From positions 1 to 64,000 of the forward strand of contig CAZAWR010000025.1 in the NCBI GenBank assembly GCA_964488865.1: a stretch of DNA of 64,000 bases. Reading direction: 5' to 3'. Source of the DNA: MWCO01 sp964488865. Lineage in GTDB: Bacteria; Myxococcota_A; Polyangia; Polyangiales; Polyangiaceae. A program made the translations under genes and the position numbers. Shown here piece after piece: positions 16,217 through 25,616 of this stretch. The notes below the pieces were generated by a model that did no database searches, was not told the origin of the DNA, and worked only from the letters and a program-made list of their open reading frames with translations. The stretch's first letter is position 1; each line of letters opens with the position of its first letter.

Positions 16217-16660
16217 TCAGATCACGGCCTTTTCGATCATCTGCTGGACTCGCTCCGCGTGCATCTCCTCGGTCGAGGAAAGGTCCTCGAAGAACTGCTT
16301 CTGCTCGCCCGTGAAGGCCTCGGCCACGGCGCCGTAGTACAGGGCCGCGCTGTGCTCGGCCTCGAGGGCAACGCGCAAGGCGGAGAGGTAGTCGATGCCG
16401 TCCACGTACTTCCATGCGGGTGCGGTTTCCACCGCCGCGTACCCATCCTCGGCGCGGACGGGCAGGCCTTGGGAGGTGACTCCTTGGGCCAGGTGCTCGA
16501 TGGCTGCGGCGTGTTTGAGCTCGTCTTCGTGCATTTGCCGGAGGAAGACCTTGGCCTCCGGGTCTTCGGTGCTGTCTCCCAGCAATGAATAGAACCGTGC
16601 GGCTGCGCGCTCCGCTTCCACGGCGTTTCGGATGGCCTGCTCGATGGTGACCTTGCCCAT
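16217..16660 (-). CDS. Rubrerythrin/ferritin-like di-iron protein
   Basis: The 147-residue, all-helical ferritin-like domain has a complete set of probable iron ligands: Glu in VEAERAAARFY, ExxH in EDELKH, Glu in LEAEHSAALYYG, and ExxH in EEMHAER. There is no C-terminal rubredoxin domain. Such proteins reduce peroxide or store iron in the cytoplasm. The ATG at 16660 was chosen for its strong ribosome-binding site (GGGAGG, 6 bases upstream) and because conserved sequence begins there. The last gene of the mrp operon converges on it. Confidence 0.9.
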   Translation of the reverse strand: MGKVTIEQAIRNAVEAERAAARFYSLLGDSTEDPEAKVFLRQMHEDELKHAAAIEHLAQGVTSQGLPVRAEDGYAAVETAPAWKYVDGIDYLSALRVALEAEHSAALYYGAVAEAFTGEQKQFFEDLSSTEEMHAERVQQMIEKAVI

Positions 16661-16756
16661 GTGAACCTCCCACCTGTCGACACACGGTACCCGCGTACCG
16701 AGGCGGCCCAGAATAGCACGACCGTGATCGACAGACATGGGATCGCTCCCTAGAAT

Positions 16757-18739
16757 ATGTCCATGTTGCGCCTACACCGCCTCATGGCTGGATTCGGGGT
16801 TTCTGCGGCGCTCGCCTGGGCAGGTCTCGCGTCCGCCGTGATCACGCAAATTGACGGTACGGTGTTGCCGGCCGATCCGGAACCCAAGCGTTTGCAGACC
16901 GCGTTGAACCGCCCCGTCAACCAAGGAGGCGAGGGGACCGCGGGGCTGGTGCACGCAGTGTTTGACGCCAACGTCGTGCCGGAGGTGTTTCAGATCCCGA
17001 AGGATGCGAACGGCGAGTTCCGCACGGTGGAGTTCTTCGACATCGAGGAAGGCGCCGGGTACGAGAACACGATCGGCTGGTACAACGTATCTGATCCGAC
17101 GAGGCTGTTCCCGGTGCTCACGTGCACGCCGGTCGACCACAGTCCTGGGGACAAGGTCTACGTCGACTTCCAGCAGGAGTTCGTGGACGGGGACTACCTT
17201 GGAGGGTTCGTGGGGTTCTTCCTGGTGTCCCCGGGGAGCACTGGCGGGTGCGGCAATCCTGCCAACCTCGGGGCGCCCGGGAGCACCGCCTTCATCGTGT
17301 ACACGGAAGCCCAGCTCAACGGCGACGGCAACTACGTCCACTACCTCATCTACGAGTCGAAGGAGAACCCACTCGCGTACTACTTCGGGTTCGAGGACCT
17401 CTGGCGCGGCGGCGACAACGACTTCGAGGACATGGCTGTGAAGGTGACGGGGCTCATCAAGCCATGCGAGCCCTCCCCGGAGATCTGCGACGGGTACGAC
17501 AACAACTGCGACGGTCTCATCGACAACCAACCGGTCGACGTGGGACAGACGTGCGTCGAGATTCAGGGCAACCAGCCCGGGTTCGGACCGTGCGAGGCGG
17601 GTATCGTGGAGTGCGCGAGCACCGGTCCTGGGGACACCACCAAGAACTGCGTGGGAGAAGTCGGGCCGGGGACCGAGGTCTGCAACAACGCGGACGACGA
17701 TTGCGACGGTGTGGTGGACAACGACCCGACGGACGCATCCCTTGGGCAGGCGTGCGGGGACACGGACGAGGGGGCCTGTGCGCTGGGTACGAACGTTTGC
17801 CTCGCGGGCAACATCGCTTGCGTCGGTGTCGTGGGGCCGTCGCCGGAGCTTTGCGACAGTGTCGACGAGGATTGCGACGGGGTGGTGGACGGCACGGCGG
17901 GGGAGCCTACGGTGAGCTGTCAGGATGATGGGGATTGCCCGCCGAGCGACCCTTTCTGCTTGCCGAGCGTACAGGGCGGTTCGGTATGCGCGCGGGGGCC
18001 GATCGACGTGGTGGGGCAATGCACAATCTCGGGTTCGACGTGTCCGGGTGTGAAGCGGTGCGAGGGAGGCCAGGTCATCTGTGTGCAGACGGACCCGGGG
18101 ATGGCGGAGATCTGCAATGGCGCCGACGACAACTGCAACGGCTTCGTGGACGAGGGAGACCCTGGCGGAGGGGCCGAGTGCGGCCCGGCACGGATCGGAC
18201 AGTGCGAGCCCGGAGTGAAGCACTGCCTGGGTGGTATCCTGCAGTGTGTGGGGGGACGCGGGCCCACGGCGGAGATTTGCGACGGGCTCGACAACGACTG
18301 CGACGGGCTTGCGGACGAGACCGCGGAGTGCCCTGGAGAGAGCATTTGTGTGGAGGGCAAGTGCGTGGAGCCTTGCGCGAGCGGTGAGTTTCCGTGCGCG
18401 GCAGGGCTGGTTTGTGTCGACGGCTACTGTGTGAAGGGCGGAGGTGGTACGGGCGGTTCGGGTGGCGACGACGGTGGCGCTGGCATGTCCGGCGCTTCGG
18501 GCCAAGGGGCTGAGGGAGGAAGCGGCGGTTCGGGCGGCTCGGGAGGGGCCGGACTCGACGCGGGGGCGGACGCGTCTTCGGGGACGCAGCCGCGCGAGAA
18601 CTGGGGTCTTGTCACCGGAGGAGGCGGTGCATCGTGCGCGCTTGGGCACTCGACGACGTCACTTCCCGCGGCGCTCTTCGCGCTTCTCGCGCTGATGCTG
18701 GGCGCGCGGCTGAGCCGTCGCAACGGGAGGGGCAAGTGA
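16757..18739 (+). CDS. DUF4114/MopE-motif surface protein with MYXO-CTERM-like tail
   Basis: The 660-residue exported protein has an N-terminal signal (FGVSAALAWAGLASAVI). A DUF4114-like domain follows (about residues 50-240, ending with FEDLWRGGDNDFEDMAVKV). Next come five or more MopE-type putative metal-binding repeats (ICDGYDNNCDG, VCNNADDDCDGVVD, LCDSVDEDCDGVVD, ICNGADDNCNGFVDE, ICDGLDNDCDGLADE). A Gly/Ser linker leads to a C-terminus with ASCALG, a hydrophobic helix and basic residues, which resembles the MYXO-CTERM sorting signal. Surface attachment is therefore likely. Its stop overlaps the next start (TGATG), so the pair is translationally coupled. Confidence 0.87.
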   Translation: MSMLRLHRLMAGFGVSAALAWAGLASAVITQIDGTVLPADPEPKRLQTALNRPVNQGGEGTAGLVHAVFDANVVPEVFQIPKDANGEFRTVEFFDIEEGAGYENTIGWYNVSDPTRLFPVLTCTPVDHSPGDKVYVDFQQEFVDGDYLGGFVGFFLVSPGSTGGCGNPANLGAPGSTAFIVYTEAQLNGDGNYVHYLIYESKENPLAYYFGFEDLWRGGDNDFEDMAVKVTGLIKPCEPSPEICDGYDNNCDGLIDNQPVDVGQTCVEIQGNQPGFGPCEAGIVECASTGPGDTTKNCVGEVGPGTEVCNNADDDCDGVVDNDPTDASLGQACGDTDEGACALGTNVCLAGNIACVGVVGPSPELCDSVDEDCDGVVDGTAGEPTVSCQDDGDCPPSDPFCLPSVQGGSVCARGPIDVVGQCTISGSTCPGVKRCEGGQVICVQTDPGMAEICNGADDNCNGFVDEGDPGGGAECGPARIGQCEPGVKHCLGGILQCVGGRGPTAEICDGLDNDCDGLADETAECPGESICVEGKCVEPCASGEFPCAAGLVCVDGYCVKGGGGTGGSGGDDGGAGMSGASGQGAEGGSGGSGGSGGAGLDAGADASSGTQPRENWGLVTGGGGASCALGHSTTSLPAALFALLALMLGARLSRRNGRGK

Positions 18740-21186
18740 TGCGAAGCCAACTCCTTCCTCTCGCGCTCACGGGTCTGGTGGCGAGCCTTGCTGCGGCTGC
18801 CGGGTGCACCACCGAATCGTACTGTTTCGATTGCGAGCCGGGCGGCTTGCCTTCTGGCGATGGGGGGGTGGAAGCCTCCGGCGGATCGGGCGGCACGGGC
18901 ATGCTCGACGCGACCGGGGACAACCTCTTCCTCGACTCCAACGACTGCGAGGCGGACCTCGATAGCGATCCCCTCAACTGCGGAACGTGCGGGAACGTGT
19001 GCGAGATCCCGAACGCTTTCCCCCTGTGCAAGGAGAAGTTCTGCGTCATTGACCGTTGCGCCTCGGGCTTCCACGACATCAACGGCGAGGTGGCGGACGG
19101 CTGCGAGTACGAGTGTGAGCCCTTGCGCGACACCGAGGGCAACCCCCTTCCCGAGGAGACGCTCTGCAACGACGTGGACGACGACTGCGACGGGCTGATC
19201 GACGAGGTCTACGACACCACGAGCGACAGGCAGCATTGTGGAGGGTGCAACCAGCCGTGCATTCCGCCTGCGAACGCGACCATGACGTGCACCGATGGGG
19301 TCTGTGCGTTCGACAAGTGCTTCGACGGTTACCAGGACGTCAACGGAGACATCGACGAAGACCCCACAGACGGGTGCGAGTGCAACAGCCTGGGCATCGA
19401 GGACTGCAACTACAACGATGACGACTGCGACGGGGAGACGGACGAAGGCTTCGATCTGACGTCGGACGTAAACAACTGCGGGGCATGCCAGTACGCCTGC
19501 GGGGACATTTATCCGAACGCGAGCACGGTCTGCGAGGACTCCGTTTGTTCCTTCGGCGGTTGCTTGCCCGGGTTCCACGACATCGATGGGCTTCTGGCGA
19601 CGGGGTGCGAGTACGCGTGCACGCCACAGGACCCGCCGGTGGAGTCGTGCAACGGGCTTGATGACGACTGCAATGGTTTCGTGGACGACGGCGTGTTGCC
19701 GGGGGTGGGGACGGGTTGTGGGAGCAGCGTGGGCGCGTGCGAGCTTGGGACGCAGCAATGCGTGGCCGGTGCGCTCGTATGCGTGGGGGACGTGAAGGCG
19801 ACGATCGAGATTTGCGACGGTGAGGACAACGACTGCAACACGGAGACGGACGAGGTCTGTCCGGTGGCCACGGCGCCGGTCCGCCTCGACGTGGGAGGGT
19901 CCACGATCGGCCAGCACTCCACGACGCAGTTGAGCGTAGCAGGGCAGGGGGAGGCGACTTTTGCCGCTTATCTGGACCGAAGGAACGGCACGAACGCGGA
20001 CATCCGGCTCAACCACATCGCGACGGCGACCGGAACGTGGCTGACCACGGACCTCGTGGTGGCCGGGACCGCCGCGAACGAGGTAGAGCCGTGGCTTTTC
20101 ACGTCTCCGACCGGAGTGTACGTGGCGTATGGGCTGTTCGGGGCAGGGAGCGTGCGTCGCATTCAGCTTGCGCGCACGGGGATTGCGCCGACGACGTGGA
20201 CGACGGTGCAGGCGGAGAAGAGCGCCGCGGCGGGTGCTGACTCGTTCTACGTGCGCGGGGTCGTGGCGGGGCAGGCGGCGGGGGCCGACCAGATCGTGCT
20301 GGTGTGGCAGACGCTGAACGGTCTGAACCGGGACATCTACTTGCAGGCGTCGAGCGACGGGGGGGCGACGTGGCTTGCGAGCGATCTTCGCGTGAACTCG
20401 GTGGTGGGCAAGGCGGAGTTGCCTAGCTTGGCTGCCGATGGGCAGGGGCGTGCGTTCGTGGCGTGGCGTGATGCGCGCGACGCGGTGCCGGAGGCGTACG
20501 TGGCGGTGTACGACGTGGTGGCGGGCACGCTGGGTGGCAACCAGAAGCTGTCGTCGGGGGATGCGACGAAGCCCCCGGTGGTGTCGGCTGACGGGCAAGG
20601 CAATGTGCACGTGGCGTGGACGCAGCTTCCGTCGGTGGGAGCGAAGACGGTGCGGGTGGCGAGCAGCGTGAACAGCGGAGGGACGTTCGGTGCTGGGGTG
20701 GTGGTGAACACGCCGGCGTTCGCGGATGCGGACACGCCGCACATCGAGGCGAGGGCGGGTCGGGCGGTGGTGGCGTGGGAGGACAACCGGTCGGGTCTGT
20801 CGGACATTTACGTTAACGTTTGGTCTTCGGGGTCGTGGCGGGCGGCGGCGTCGCGTGCGGACGGGGGACCGAGAGGGGCGTACTCGTCCACGCGCCCGCG
20901 CGTGGCGTTTGGCGGTGGGAACCGGGTGTACGTCACGTACCAGGAGTACCGTGGGACGGGGGCGAACACCCAGGCCGACGTTCACGTGAACTTTTCGGTG
21001 GACGGTGGGCTCACGTTCCAGCCAAACGATACGAGGGTGGACCCTGGGACCGCGGGGGTGGCGGACTCGACGTCGCCGTTCTTGACGGTACCTGGGGAGC
21101 CGATCGTGGTGTGGCTCGACAACTTCAACGGGACGACGGCGTCGCAGAACTCGGACGTGTATGCGGTGCGGCTTGAGTTTCCGTGA
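18739..21186 (+). CDS. MopE-motif lipoprotein with sialidase-like propeller
   Basis: The ATG at 18739 overlaps the upstream stop and gives a lipoprotein signal (LTGLVASLAAAAGC, Cys at 22). The 815-residue product has Cys-rich GCEY-type repeats (NCGTCGNVC, DGCEYECEP, GCEYACTP). MopE-type motifs (LCNDVDDDCDGLIDE, SCNGLDDDCNGFVDD, ICDGEDNDCNTETDE) occupy the first 410 residues. The second half is beta-strand-rich with Asp-box-like motifs (SSDGGATW, SVDGGLTF) and repeated WxD/AW segments, as in sialidase-type propellers. No catalytic assignment is possible. It is probably co-expressed with the upstream surface protein. Confidence 0.87.
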   Translation: MRSQLLPLALTGLVASLAAAAGCTTESYCFDCEPGGLPSGDGGVEASGGSGGTGMLDATGDNLFLDSNDCEADLDSDPLNCGTCGNVCEIPNAFPLCKEKFCVIDRCASGFHDINGEVADGCEYECEPLRDTEGNPLPEETLCNDVDDDCDGLIDEVYDTTSDRQHCGGCNQPCIPPANATMTCTDGVCAFDKCFDGYQDVNGDIDEDPTDGCECNSLGIEDCNYNDDDCDGETDEGFDLTSDVNNCGACQYACGDIYPNASTVCEDSVCSFGGCLPGFHDIDGLLATGCEYACTPQDPPVESCNGLDDDCNGFVDDGVLPGVGTGCGSSVGACELGTQQCVAGALVCVGDVKATIEICDGEDNDCNTETDEVCPVATAPVRLDVGGSTIGQHSTTQLSVAGQGEATFAAYLDRRNGTNADIRLNHIATATGTWLTTDLVVAGTAANEVEPWLFTSPTGVYVAYGLFGAGSVRRIQLARTGIAPTTWTTVQAEKSAAAGADSFYVRGVVAGQAAGADQIVLVWQTLNGLNRDIYLQASSDGGATWLASDLRVNSVVGKAELPSLAADGQGRAFVAWRDARDAVPEAYVAVYDVVAGTLGGNQKLSSGDATKPPVVSADGQGNVHVAWTQLPSVGAKTVRVASSVNSGGTFGAGVVVNTPAFADADTPHIEARAGRAVVAWEDNRSGLSDIYVNVWSSGSWRAAASRADGGPRGAYSSTRPRVAFGGGNRVYVTYQEYRGTGANTQADVHVNFSVDGGLTFQPNDTRVDPGTAGVADSTSPFLTVPGEPIVVWLDNFNGTTASQNSDVYAVRLEFP

Positions 21187-21280
21187 GAGCTGGAGGACGA
21201 CTCTTTGCGGAACTGAATGACACGGAGAGTCCTTAGTTGGATCCGGTCCGCGGGCTGCAGAGCCCACGGCAAAATTGGGG

Positions 21281-21300
21281 AAGCCCGCCGTGGCGGGCTT
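21281..21300. terminator. Hairpin, probable terminator (left arm)
   Basis: A perfect AAGCCCGCC/GGCGGGCTT stem, 95 bases after the stop of the plus-strand gene ending at 21186. On the minus strand it is followed by CCCCAATTTT. A matching hairpin stands at 21421-21443 next to the convergent methyltransferase gene. Weak T-run, so only moderate confidence. Confidence 0.45.
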
Positions 21301-21420
21301 CGCACGGTGCGCCTTGCCGAACCGTGTCATCGAGTCCTCCGGATCCTTTCTGGTCCGTTGCGGTTTGAATGACGAACCGTTGTCCACCTCCCCCAAGCGA
21401 GCTCACGTCGTGGCCGCGCA

Positions 21421-21443
21421 AAGCCCGCCCTTGCGGCGGGCTT
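21421..21443. terminator. Hairpin, probable terminator (right arm)
   Basis: Stem AAGCCCGCC/GGCGGGCTT with a five-base loop (CTTGC), 111 bases beyond the stop of the minus-strand methyltransferase. It mirrors the hairpin at 21281-21300. Confidence 0.45.
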
Positions 21444-21553
21444 CTCCCGAAGTTGCCGTGGGCTCTGAGCCCGCGGATAGGAGGACGAAGGTCCGTATGG
21501 CTATCCTGATGCGGACTGTCGGAGCTGCATGGAACCGGGCTTCTTACGGTTTC

Positions 21554-22240
21554 CTATCCCGATACGGACTTTCTCGGCCGACACAGCCAGGACCGACCTC
21601 CGGTCCGTGTCCGGTCCTGCTCCACCACCTCGAGCCCGCAGGACTCTAACGTCTCGCGCAGGGGCCGACGGGTGTACTCGACGTAGTGAGGGCCCTCGAC
21701 CCATTCGATGAGGCGGGTGAACCAGCCGCCGTGCTGTCCATGATCGATCACGAGGACGTGATGCGCGGCGATTCGACCCGCAAGCCGCAGGGCGTGAGCG
21801 CGCAGGGCGGGGGGCATGCCGTGAAGCACGTAGCCCATCGCGACCACGTCGAAGGCCCCGTCGGGCAGGGTCTCGAGGTCCACGATGTCTCGCAGGTCGA
21901 ACCGGACCCCGGGGGTCAGGTTGCGCGCCCGCCGCAGCAGGGGCTCGGAGAAGTCGACGCCCACCGCGCGATGACCGCGCTCCCAGAAAGCACGAGCGAG
22001 CGACCCGGTACCCGTTCCGAGGTCCAGAACCGTGAAGGAGAGCGGGAGGCGGAGACGCGCGAGTGTGTCGCGGTACTCCGGCAACACGACGCGCTCGATG
22101 ACACGGAAGGCAAGCGCCATGCGGTCGAAAAACGCGCGGGTGCGGTCGCGCTCGGCGCGATGTTCGGTGGTCTCTGTCGGCGTGGCGGTTGGCGGAGTGA
22201 TGGGCAGCACGGGCGGTCCCGAGGGAGAGTGCTTCACCAC
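21554..22240 (-). CDS. SAM-dependent class I methyltransferase
   Basis: The 228-residue cytoplasmic protein has the class I motif I (TVLDLGTGTGSLA, about 70-82), an acidic residue after the second strand (VGVDFSEP), and DVVAMGYVLHG at motif IV. A helix ERDRTRAFFDRMALAFRVIE precedes the fold, as in UbiE-like enzymes. The substrate cannot be told. The start is GTG at 22240 (GTG 22237 is equally possible). The start of the divergent lipoprotein gene at 22272 is only 31 bases away, so the two promoters must overlap or sit inside each other's 5' regions. Confidence 0.85.
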   Translation of the reverse strand: MVKHSPSGPPVLPITPPTATPTETTEHRAERDRTRAFFDRMALAFRVIERVVLPEYRDTLARLRLPLSFTVLDLGTGTGSLARAFWERGHRAVGVDFSEPLLRRARNLTPGVRFDLRDIVDLETLPDGAFDVVAMGYVLHGMPPALRAHALRLAGRIAAHHVLVIDHGQHGGWFTRLIEWVEGPHYVEYTRRPLRETLESCGLEVVEQDRTRTGGRSWLCRPRKSVSG

Positions 22241-22271
22241 CGGGCGTCTTGTCGAATACTATGTCTGGGTG

Positions 22272-22865
22272 ATGAACCGCAGGCGACTGGCCGCTGTGGT
22301 CGGGCTCGGCATGCTCTTGCCCGCGTGCGACCGAGCGGATCCCATTCCTCCGCCCCCTGAAAAGCCAGTCAAGATGGCAGCGTCCGTCGCTTCCTCGGCG
22401 CAGCCCCTCGCGTCGTCGAGTGCACCAGCAGCCGCATCGTCGAGCGCCCCCCTGCCCACGCCGGAGCAACTCGCCAAAGGAATGCGGGGGAGCGTCGCGT
22501 GTGGGCCCAGCAAGTGCAAAGCTGGCGTGCAGGTCTGCGTCTCGTCGCCGGACCCCAATCACCGCAGCCACTGCGAACGAATCCGGCGGTGGGACGAAGG
22601 CCGCACTCCGGTCCCCTGGAACGGCGCGCCCGCGATGGCCGGCATCACCGCCTGCGGCGGGTCGCACCACTGTCCCGCGAATAGCGTGTGCTGCTTGCAC
22701 GAAATCGGGCAGGCCGAAGTGCAGGCGGCGGTCTGCCACGCGCGGCTCGGTGAATGTCGCGAGCCCGTCGAGCTGTGCGACCAGGACGCCCCCGAGGGGT
22801 GCCGCACCCCGGGGACCCGGTGCGACGGGTGGCAGTGCGTGCCCGTCCGAAGTGTCACGAAATGA
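22272..22865 (+). CDS. Small Cys-containing lipoprotein
   Basis: The 197-residue protein has a lipoprotein signal (RRLAAVVGLGMLLPAC, Cys19), a Pro/Ser/Ala linker and a C-terminal domain with about a dozen cysteines (VACGPSKCKAGVQVCV, CPANSVCCLHE, CDQDAPEGC). The domain is probably a disulfide-stabilised extracellular fold. Unknown function. Divergent from the methyltransferase; followed after 95 bases by a Cys-repeat lipoprotein. Confidence 0.8.
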   Translation: MNRRRLAAVVGLGMLLPACDRADPIPPPPEKPVKMAASVASSAQPLASSSAPAAASSSAPLPTPEQLAKGMRGSVACGPSKCKAGVQVCVSSPDPNHRSHCERIRRWDEGRTPVPWNGAPAMAGITACGGSHHCPANSVCCLHEIGQAEVQAAVCHARLGECREPVELCDQDAPEGCRTPGTRCDGWQCVPVRSVTK

Positions 22866-22960
22866 ACGCGATGTCCCCAGTGGCGGTTCGGCCCGCCAGA
22901 CGGTAGCCTTGGGATGTCCATCCTTTCACTTCTACAGACAGAGACGGAGGAGACACCCGG

Positions 22961-24736
22961 ATGCTTCGTCGTGGAACCCTGGCCGCGCTCTTGTTCGCCA
23001 TGTTTCTGGCTCAGGTTGGTTGTGGCGGTGACGACACTTCAGGGTCGCCCGACGGCGGGACTGCGCAGTGCCCCAAAGGCAAGGCCCCCTGCAACGGGAT
23101 CTGCGTCGACCTGGCTTCGAACCCCGACGATTGCGGCGCGTGCGGTCTCGTCTGCAATTCGTCCGAGGTTTGCTCCGGCGGGAGCTGTTCCCTTTCTTGC
23201 CAGGCCGGGCTGACCAACTGCGATCGCGCGTGTGTGAGCTTGCGCGGAGACAGGGACCATTGCGGTGGGTGCGGGCAGGCGTGCCCGTCGGGCAACGTGT
23301 GCTCGGACGGGGTGTGCGCCGTTTCTTGCCAGGAGCAGCTGACGGAATGCGACGGCTCCTGCGTCAATGCGGCGAAGGATAGGCTCAACTGTGGCGGGTG
23401 CGGCATCGTCTGCAAGCCGGGCGAGCTTTGCTCCAACGGCAACTGCGGGGTGAGCTGCCAGCAAGGCCTCACCGAGTGCGACGGGGTTTGCGAGAACCTG
23501 CTGACGAGCGTGGAGAGCTGTGGGGCGTGCGGAGTGGATTGTGTCCCGGGGCAGGTCTGCTCGCTGGGGACGTGTGCCCTGTCTTGCCAGTCGGACCTGA
23601 CGAACTGCGACGGCATCTGCGTCAACCCGCTCACTGACAACGGCCACTGCGGGTCGTGCTCCGTGCGCTGCGCCCCGGGCACGCTTTGCTCCCAGGGTGC
23701 TTGCTCCGTGTCGTGCCAGACCGAGCTGACGGAATGCAACGGTACGTGCGTGAACCCCGAGACCGACAACGCGAACTGCGGGGAGTGCGGCACCGTCTGC
23801 GCGCCCGGCAAGGTATGCACGGACGGAGCATGCAAGCTTTCGTGCCTTCAGGGGCTCACGGACTGCGACGGGATCTGCGTGAACCAGCAAACGGACCGCG
23901 GCAACTGCGGTGAGTGCGGGGTCACGTGCGAATCGGGAGAGCTGTGCTCGGAGGGCAGCTGCTCGGTGACCTGCCAGAGTGGACTGAACAACTGCAGCGA
24001 GATGTGCGTGAACCTGAAGACGGACAACGCGCACTGCGGGCAGTGCGATCACCCTTGCAGCTCGGGCTACGCTTGCTCCGCGGGGGCCTGCTCGCTGACG
24101 TGCGTGGATGGGCTGACCAACTGCGACGGCGTCTGTGCGGACCTGGACGTGGATTTCGCGCACTGTGGGGCGTGCGGGAACGCTTGCGGCGCTGGGATGG
24201 TGTGCAGCAACGGGACGTGCACGGCGTCGTGCCAGTCTCCCCTGGTCGCTTGCGGCAATGCCTGTACGAACACGTCGTTCGATCCCAACCACTGCGGTGG
24301 GTGCGCGGGGAGCGGCGGCTCCGTGTGCACGGCGGGCCCCGACCAGGTTCCCGCGTGCGTCGACGGGACATGTCGAGCGGTCTGCGAGGCAGGCCATGTC
24401 GATTGCGATGGGAATGCGGCCAACGGTTGCGAGCTGACCGAAGCCTCCATGCAAACGGACTCGTTCCACTGCGGATCCTGTGACGTCTCTTGCTGGGGGT
24501 CGGAAGAGGTGTGTGTGGAGGGCCAGTGCATGCCTTTCCAGGCGGAGTCCTGCCAGACGAGCGGGGGCACGATCACCACGGTATCCTGCTGCACGGGCGC
24601 CGGGCCGTTCCCTCCGACCTGCGCGACCGGCGCTTGCGGTTGCGGTCCTTCCGGCTCGGAGCCGACGCTCTTCTGCCAGTGCCCTTCCGGGTTGTGTTTC
24701 AACGGGTCGGAGTGTGTCCCCCAGCAGATGCCGTGA
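22961..24736 (+). CDS. Lipoprotein of about ten tandem Cys-rich 38-residue repeats
   Basis: The 591-residue protein has a lipoprotein signal (AALLFAMFLAQVGC, Cys21), a short linker, then about ten copies of a repeat of roughly 38 residues. Its pattern is SCQxxLTxCDGxCVN...D..NCGxCGxxCxxGxxCSxGxC. Each copy has eight cysteines, so a rigid disulfide-linked rod at the cell surface is likely. Two degenerate copies and a final Cys-dense domain (CCTGAGPFPPTC, CGCGPSGS) follow. The GGAGGA site at 22948-22953 supports the start. No enzyme motif seen. Confidence 0.87.
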   Translation: MLRRGTLAALLFAMFLAQVGCGGDDTSGSPDGGTAQCPKGKAPCNGICVDLASNPDDCGACGLVCNSSEVCSGGSCSLSCQAGLTNCDRACVSLRGDRDHCGGCGQACPSGNVCSDGVCAVSCQEQLTECDGSCVNAAKDRLNCGGCGIVCKPGELCSNGNCGVSCQQGLTECDGVCENLLTSVESCGACGVDCVPGQVCSLGTCALSCQSDLTNCDGICVNPLTDNGHCGSCSVRCAPGTLCSQGACSVSCQTELTECNGTCVNPETDNANCGECGTVCAPGKVCTDGACKLSCLQGLTDCDGICVNQQTDRGNCGECGVTCESGELCSEGSCSVTCQSGLNNCSEMCVNLKTDNAHCGQCDHPCSSGYACSAGACSLTCVDGLTNCDGVCADLDVDFAHCGACGNACGAGMVCSNGTCTASCQSPLVACGNACTNTSFDPNHCGGCAGSGGSVCTAGPDQVPACVDGTCRAVCEAGHVDCDGNAANGCELTEASMQTDSFHCGSCDVSCWGSEEVCVEGQCMPFQAESCQTSGGTITTVSCCTGAGPFPPTCATGACGCGPSGSEPTLFCQCPSGLCFNGSECVPQQMP

Positions 24737-24773
24737 CCGACCGCAGAAGGAATAGAAAGCGGACCGGGCCTTC

Positions 24774-25616
24774 CTACTTCTTGGTCGAGGCGCGGACGGC
24801 GTCGACGATCGCGTCGTAGGTCTTGTCGTCCTTGATGTTGCCGTCTTCGGCGGCTTGCGCGAGCGTGGCGTGCGCGGCGCAAAAAGCCTTCATCGACGTC
24901 TGCGCCTGGGCATGCCTGGACTCGAGCAAGGTGACCTGGGTGAGGGCATCGGCGTACCCGAGGGCGTCGCTCGCGGAATCGGAGACGCAGATGGATCGGT
25001 TGTCGAGCATGGCGCAGCGACGGGAGGTTGGCGCCACGCGCGCCTCCTCCACCTTCTTCTGCAGGTCGGCGAGGTCGCGCTTCTGCCGTTCGAGGTAAGC
25101 GTCGAGGCCGGTGCAGATGGTTTTCACGTGGGGGGCTGCGATCTTCACGGCTTCGCGCAGGTCCGTCTTGCCTTCGCGCGCGCCGAGCTGGGTGACCAGC
25201 TGGCCGACGGCGTCGCGGGCGGCCTTCTCGTCGCCGCCGACTTCGATCCAGTTCGGGCCGCGGATTCCAGTCATCTCCGCTTCGAGCCGGCCGGAGGTGG
25301 CCGGGTCTCCTCCGGCTGCGATCTCCGAGATATTGTCCCCGTAGGCGGCCAGAACACCCATCGCCCTGCGCCAGAGCTCATCGCTCTTGCCTTCCGCCTT
25401 GCAGGCTTCCAGGGCGGATTCCTTCTCCTTGCCCCGCGGGTCTTCGAGGGCTCGCTTGTACGCGCAGACCGTCATGCCCTGGGGCACGTCCGACGCGAAG
25501 GAAGTGAGACCTTGACCGACCTTGCCGACGGCCATGACAGGTACCGCTGGGCTCTTGGAGCACGCGGGTAGCAGCAGGAGCAGGGCGGCGCTGAGGGTGA
25601 AGGGGAGTCTGTTCAT
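24774..25616 (-). CDS. Hypothetical lipoprotein with coiled-coil
   Basis: The 280-residue protein has a lipoprotein signal (FTLSAALLLLLPAC, Cys19). Starts at 25616 and 25625 are both possible. The body is mostly helical, with a likely coiled coil near ERQKRDLADLQKKVEEARV. Three cysteines (VCAYKR, LEACKAE, AFCAAH) and CAMLDNRSICV suggest disulfides. Function unknown. Convergent with the Cys-repeat gene (37 bases between stops). Confidence 0.78.
   Translation of the reverse strand: MNRLPFTLSAALLLLLPACSKSPAVPVMAVGKVGQGLTSFASDVPQGMTVCAYKRALEDPRGKEKESALEACKAEGKSDELWRRAMGVLAAYGDNISEIAAGGDPATSGRLEAEMTGIRGPNWIEVGGDEKAARDAVGQLVTQLGAREGKTDLREAVKIAAPHVKTICTGLDAYLERQKRDLADLQKKVEEARVAPTSRRCAMLDNRSICVSDSASDALGYADALTQVTLLESRHAQAQTSMKAFCAAHATLAQAAEDGNIKDDKTYDAIVDAVRASTKK

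Larger units (their letters stand above)
21241..21480. repeat. Large imperfect inverted repeat between convergent genes
   Basis: The left arm (21246-21300) and right arm (21420-21480) are reverse complements with a few mismatches. Both contain a CCGCGGGCT...AGCCCACGGCAA block and a hairpin (AAGCCCGCC...GGCGGGCTT at 21281-21300 and at 21421-21443). The centre (21301-21419) carries no gene. Because genes converge on it from both sides, each arm may end transcription of one gene. The paired hairpins lack long T-runs. This region accounts for most of the 367-base gap between 21186 and 21554. Confidence 0.75.

Noticed and set aside
18424..21396. A 990-codon open frame on the minus strand opposite the two MopE-motif genes
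   Set aside because: It is Arg/His-rich with no domain, and exists because high-GC coding sequence leaves long open antisense frames. The plus-strand genes have signals and repeats.
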